This document shows, piece after piece, positions 60,497 through 64,000 of a stretch of 64,000 bases of DNA. Source of the stretch: Bacillota bacterium (GTDB lineage Bacteria; Bacillota; Sulfobacillia; JAJYWN01); assembly GCA_021791495.1 (NCBI GenBank), contig JAJYWN010000060.1, positions 1-64,000 of the forward strand. Reading direction: 5' to 3'. How positions within the stretch are numbered: position 1 is the stretch's first letter; the number at the start of each line of letters is the position of its first letter. The position numbers were made by a program, and so were the translations under genes. The notes under the pieces were generated by a model. That model had not been told where the DNA came from, searched no databases, and saw only the letters and a program-made list of their open reading frames with translations.

Positions 60497-60814
60497 CTAA
60501 GACTGCTCGATCAAGCGGCAGATTGCCGCCCCGAGAGCTGTTCTACCGACAGTCTGTTTGGCCATCTTCATGTCCCTCTCTTCTGCCCAAGGGCTCAGCA
60601 TTGGGCGGCGGAAATGCCTTACTTCCGGTTTGATCAGCCCGCGTTCCTTGTCCCGCTCGATCAATTCCCTAAGCCCAATGGCAGAAGCGGCACGGAGACT
60701 GCTGATGACTGGGCTGTTGTCCAACTCCATCAGCATACCGATCTGGCCGTACAGCGGGTGGGCCTTGCCCCACTGGTACGTAGCTCTGAGCGCCTGCCTC
60801 AAGAGATCGAACAC
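60497..60814 (-). pseudogene. C-terminal fragment of a TetR-like regulator
   Basis: FDLLRQALRATYQWGKAHPL, then IGLRELIERDKERGLIKPEV, are typical of a TetR ligand-binding domain. The DNA-binding helix-turn-helix is absent, and the tail after RRPMLSPW is not family-like. It is not an intact regulator. Confidence 0.45.
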
Positions 60815-60951
60815 ATCAGCATGGCGGTGACGCTTTTATGATATGAAACCGAATGGTTACGTGTCAATCCCCTGTTACGCGGATGACGCAGAGGAAATGT
60901 CCATTCAAGGCGAAGGGTTCCTCCGAGCTAGACTGCCGCGAGGAGAACTAC

Positions 60952-61813
60952 ATGCCACGTACGGTCCGGGTATCCCATCCAATCCTGAATCCGGAAGCCT
61001 TGGCAGAGCAGATTGCTCTTGCCTATCAACTTCCGACTCCTATCAGCAGCATGTTCGTTTCGCCCGGAGTCAACGACACGTACCAGGTTATTGCCGGTGC
61101 GCATTCGTTCTTCTATCGTGTCTATCGCGCGGGCTTGCGTTCCCGGTCGGACATCGAATTCGAACTGGAGCTGCTTCGTCACTTGCAGCGAGAGGGCATT
61201 CCCGTGTCCGTCCCGATACCTAAGACGGACGGCTCATACATCACGGGCCTCCCTGCCCCGGAGGCCTGCGGCCTGCGGTCTTGTTCACCTCTGCACCTGG
61301 TAAAGTCCTAGAATATACGGAGGAGGACGCGTTCAGCTATGGACGTGCTGTGGCGGCTCTCCACACTGCGATGGACACTTTCCAGTCGCCGCGGAGCCGG
61401 TTCCATCTGGACCTCCGCTATTTGCTGGAGCAGCCCCTGCGCTTGATCCGTCCGTTCGCCGATGCCCTGGGGTACTGGGGATTCTACTCGGAGCTGGCGG
61501 ACTCTCTCCGGTCCAGGGTTCAGGCGGTTGAACACCAACTGGAACAGGGGATCTGTCACGGAGACGTTCACGGCCACAATGTCCATAAAGCCGGGGACGG
61601 ACGGTTGACCTTCTTTGATTTCGACTGCGGGGGACGGGTTGGAGGGCTTACGATCTGGCAGTATACCGGTGGGCCGTCGGCCGCCACGCGAAGAACCTGC
61701 AGCCATGGGACGCGTTTATGAGAGGTTACCGTACGGTTCGGGAGGTCCAGCAGGTGGTTAACATGTGGATTGGAGGCGCGGCACAAGCTTTAAGGAAGAT
61801 GGACGTGCGTTGA
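60952..61813 (+). pseudogene. Aminoglycoside-phosphotransferase-family gene with two frameshifts
   Basis: ATG 60952 follows AGGAGA. Frame 1 gives the N-lobe (SSMFVSPGVNDTYQV, FFYRVYRAGLRSRSDIEFEL). Near 61265-61280 the frame changes to VLFTSAPGKVLEYTEED and the catalytic loop GICHGDVHGHNVHKA with LTFFDFDCGG. Near 61635 it changes again to WRAYDLAVYRWAVGR, ending TGA 61811-61813. The catalytic H-G-D-x-H-x-x-N and the D-F-D metal site are intact, so the gene may have been functional recently. Confidence 0.75.
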
Positions 61814-61873
61814 GGAAGAGCTCCGGTGAGTATCACACACGTCCGACCCCGCACCCCGGAATAGGAGAGGCAG

Positions 61874-62710
61874 ATGATACCCTTGTCACAGGCAGCTGGC
61901 AATGGTCCGCCAAACAACGACGCGCTGCGGGGCAGGTCGCCGGGGCTCTTCTTCTTGCTGGCCTTCGCTCTTTCTGTTCCATTCTGGCTGATCGGTGCTA
62001 AGACGGGCCTTCAGTTGCTACCGGGCCTCCCTGTGAGTGCCATTGCGGCCTTTACCCCCGTCGCGGCGGCTCTGATCCTGGTACACACGGCGAACCGGAC
62101 CACCGGCGTGACCGATCTACTGAAGAGAGCCTTCGACTACGGCCGAATCAGAGCAAAGGTCTGGTACATACCCATGGTTCTTCTGATGCCCGGCGTGAGT
62201 GTCCTCAGCTACACCTTGATGCGCTGGATGGGCTGGACGCTTCCAGTTCCGGAATTCCCAGTTCTGGCGGCTTTGGTGATGTCCCTCGCCTTCTTCGTCG
62301 CCGCCCTGGGCGAAGAATTGGGCTGGTCGGGGTACGCCATTGATCCGATGCAAGCCCGGTGGAACGCGCTGGGGGCGGCCCTTCTGCTGGGAGTGGTATG
62401 GGCGGTGGTGCACTTCGTCCCTCTGGTACAGGCCCACCGGTCGTCCGCCTGGATCGCCTGGTGGACTCTGGGCACGGTGGCGTTTCGAGTCATCCTGGTA
62501 TGGATCTACAACAACACTGGAAAGAGCGTCTTCGCCATAGCTGTAGCCCATGCCATGGGTAATATGAGTTGGCAGCTGTTCCCGAACTATGGTTCACACT
62601 GGGATCCGCGTATCAATGGATTGATCGTCGTCGGCGTGGCGGTGACCGTCACTATCGTGTGGGGGCCGCGAACGTTGGCTCGATACGGAATAGTGAAGGG
62701 TCAGCCCTGA
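61874..62710 (+). CDS. CPBP/CAAX-family intramembrane metalloprotease-like protein
   Basis: 278 residues behind AGGAGAGG. Seven to eight membrane helices. Motif 1 is LGEELGWSGYAID (E-E-x3-x-G/R-type), motif 2 WAVVHFVPL (F/H-x3), and motif 3 AIAVAHAMGNM with His. These carry the glutamates and histidines of the CPBP (Abi) metalloprotease family, often linked to bacteriocin self-immunity or protein processing. Follows the decayed phosphotransferase gene by 60 bases. Confidence 0.85.
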   Translation: MIPLSQAAGNGPPNNDALRGRSPGLFFLLAFALSVPFWLIGAKTGLQLLPGLPVSAIAAFTPVAAALILVHTANRTTGVTDLLKRAFDYGRIRAKVWYIPMVLLMPGVSVLSYTLMRWMGWTLPVPEFPVLAALVMSLAFFVAALGEELGWSGYAIDPMQARWNALGAALLLGVVWAVVHFVPLVQAHRSSAWIAWWTLGTVAFRVILVWIYNNTGKSVFAIAVAHAMGNMSWQLFPNYGSHWDPRINGLIVVGVAVTVTIVWGPRTLARYGIVKGQP

Positions 62711-63334
62711 TTCCCATCTCCTTCAACCCCTTCTCTTTTGTAGACCGCTTTCCAAAACTTGGGACGAAAACTCAAGTCCCACAGACCTGTGATGGCTGAC
62801 CGGGCTTACTTCCAGGGAATTGTGCCACAAGCGACTATCTTGTCCGCTCCAGGCGCATCAGGGAATGGGGCCGTGTGTCCCGAGGCGACACCGGGTTAGG
62901 TTGTAACCACCAATGCGCCATGTTGGACGTGTGAGAACGGCGTGCTGCGGCAACCAACGGCACCGCGGTCTGGGTGAGCAACGGTGAACCGTCCGCCGCC
63001 TCAATGACTCCCCAGCGTCTCCCTTGACTACCCGTGTCGCGTCCAGACACACGCCCTTCTCCAGGAGTGAGTCTTGACGCGACAACTAAGTTCTTTCGGC
63101 CACAAGCGCCTCAGATACCATTGTCAGCAGGCTAGGGCAGCCGGCTGGCTGCCCACTTTCTTGTTGGGAACCACCCCGCCCGTCCGGGCGTCCGCCTGCG
63201 CCGGATCCGGCGATTGTATCGCCGCCACCCGCACCATCCAGAGGGTTCCAGATCCCCTGAGGCCCGCGCTCGGCCATCAACCTACTGAAGGATTCCTCGA
63301 ACCGCGTTCAATCACGGTCTGCGCCAACCGGCGA
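62711..63334. other. Gene-free spacer
   Basis: No convincing frame. A weak hairpin (TGGGAC/GTCCCA, about 62,760-62,782) may end the CPBP transcript. A 6-bp stem GGCGAT/ATCGCC lies near 63,210. Nothing else recognised. Confidence 0.45.
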
Positions 63335-63383
63335 TTGTCGAGATAAACACCTCATGGTACACTTGCTCTAACTAGAACGTTCT
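63335..63383 (+). promoter_or_regulatory. Promoter and MarR-type operator
   Basis: TTGTCG (63335-63340), 17 bases, then TACACT (63358-63363). The perfect palindrome AGAACGTTCT (63374-63383) lies at the expected start point, a good place for auto-repression by the MarR protein encoded from 63457. Confidence 0.6.
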
Positions 63384-63456
63384 GCCTATACCAAAACCGG
63401 AAAAGAGGGATCCAGCTACGTCAGGTCCAGCGACACCTGAGGATACAGACGAGTTC

Positions 63457-63918
63457 GTGCACCTGATAAAAGGAGTGTACCAGGGCGTATTTGCGCAGAT
63501 CAGGGTCGTGACCGAGCAATACGGACTGCCTGTTGCGGCCCTGCCGGTCCTTGCCCAGATCCATGGTGAACAGGGAATCACCGTCAGCGAGATCTCCCGA
63601 CGCACCGGCATGGCGAAATCGCAGGTATCCACGACTGTGGACGGCCTCGTGGCGCAGGGGTTGTTGGAGAAGGGCCCTGATCCCTCGGACCAGCGGCTCA
63701 CCAGGCTGTACACTACGGCAAGGGAAAGGCAGCAGATGGGTCAGATGCGACGGGAGAGGGACCGGCGGCTCGGGCGGATACTCGCCTCGATCCCTGGCGA
63801 CAGAAAACAGGCGGTCCTGGACGGCCTGCGGGCCCTCAAGGCAGCCTTAGCAGTGAGTCCGAATCCCGGCGCCGGCGATGGGCCAGAGCCGCCAGGCCCA
63901 GGACGAGATCAGAGCTAG
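63457..63918 (+). CDS. MarR-family transcriptional regulator
   Basis: 153 residues from GTG 63457, the only start-type codon in the open stretch after TAG near 63373. Winged helix: QYGLPVAALPVLAQIHGEQG, TVSEISRRTGMAKSQVSTTV, DGLVAQGLLEKGPDPSDQRL. The helical ends give the dimer. It is followed after 11 bases by the PEP-synthase-like gene and probably controls it. Confidence 0.88.
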   Translation: MHLIKGVYQGVFAQIRVVTEQYGLPVAALPVLAQIHGEQGITVSEISRRTGMAKSQVSTTVDGLVAQGLLEKGPDPSDQRLTRLYTTARERQQMGQMRRERDRRLGRILASIPGDRKQAVLDGLRALKAALAVSPNPGAGDGPEPPGPGRDQS

Positions 63919-63929
63919 GAGGCGCTTTC

Positions 63930-64000
63930 ATGGAACTGGTACGCACCTTCGACCGGATTACCCGGGAAGATCTGGCCCTGGCGGGGGGAAAGGGCGCGAA
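63930..64000 (+). CDS. PEP-synthase/phosphotransferase-like protein, truncated by window edge
   Basis: Only 23 codons from ATG 63930 (AGGAGG at 63917-63922). MELVRTFDRITREDLALAGGKGA has the GGKGA phosphohistidine-enzyme signature of PEP synthases and rifampin phosphotransferases. A MarR gene beside such an enzyme suggests drug-responsive control, but the rest of the gene is unseen. Confidence 0.6.
   Translation, partial: MELVRTFDRITREDLALAGGKGA

Noticed and set aside
1-64000. CRISPR array, rRNA or tRNA genes
   Set aside because: No regularly spaced short repeats, no rRNA-like stretches and no cloverleaf with a T-loop were found by eye.

Overview
**Organism.** The window looks like a high-GC Gram-positive chromosome, most likely a Bacillota lineage of the Clostridia/Symbiobacteriia/Limnochordia kind. 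The reasons are strong AGGAGG-type ribosome sites, frequent GTG/TTG (once probably CTG) starts, an AddAB-type recombination nuclease pair, DUF421 (YetF-like) membrane proteins, CcdA/TlpA redox proteins and a Dpp-type peptide importer. The assignment is an inference; there is no rRNA or tRNA in the window to anchor it.

**Left part, 1-23,559: a dense defence/nuclease island.** It opens with the 3' part of a DUF499 ATPase and a ParA-like ATPase with a small partner. A three-gene Lamassu / ABC-three-component operon follows on the minus strand: Cap4-type nuclease, small middle protein, and SMC-like ATPase with a zinc hook. Next come a NERD protein and a McrB/McrC-like pair that is frameshifted and C-terminally truncated. 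A long minus-strand run of nucleases closes the region: NYN RNase plus Cas4/RecB-like nuclease, an E-x-K nuclease, a PGN_0703-like nuclease, a 220-residue protein, AddB-like, AddA-like.

**Middle, 23,560-32,990: duplication and toxin-antitoxin zone.** A five-copy tandem array of an unrecognised ~180-residue family (possibly MazF-like) is followed by a compact operon. That operon encodes a DUF4258/MqsR-like toxin, an MqsA-like zinc/HTH antitoxin and a Lon-protease-like protein that lacks the expected catalytic lysine; a promoter with an imperfect 13-bp inverted repeat precedes it. Scraps of the same genes recur at 32.6-32.9 kb and 35.9 kb.

**32,991-43,640.** A TOTE-type primase-helicase, a SNF2 helicase with its SWIM zinc-finger partner, a pRiA4b ORF-3-like protein and a DUF1848 protein.

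**43,700-64,000: mostly ordinary metabolism and transport.** PadR regulator, pentapeptide protein and ABC exporter; a membrane-anchored Mrr-like nuclease; peptide ABC importer (SBP, DppB, DppC); a sulfur-transfer operon (Sqr-like, DUF1641, DsrE-like, TusA-like); CcdA/TlpA/Lgt-like genes; a type II restriction-modification pair; and a MarR regulator upstream of a PEP-synthase-like gene that runs off the right edge.

**Caution.** At least nine recognisable genes carry single-base frameshifts or internal stops, and several partial copies exist (DUF1848, DUF421, DnaQ, MqsA-like, a zinc-ribbon protein). Real decay and recombination in a defence island explain the truncated copies. Some isolated one-base shifts, above all the C-run in mcrB, could be sequencing errors. 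No CRISPR array, rRNA, tRNA or clear insertion sequence was seen.
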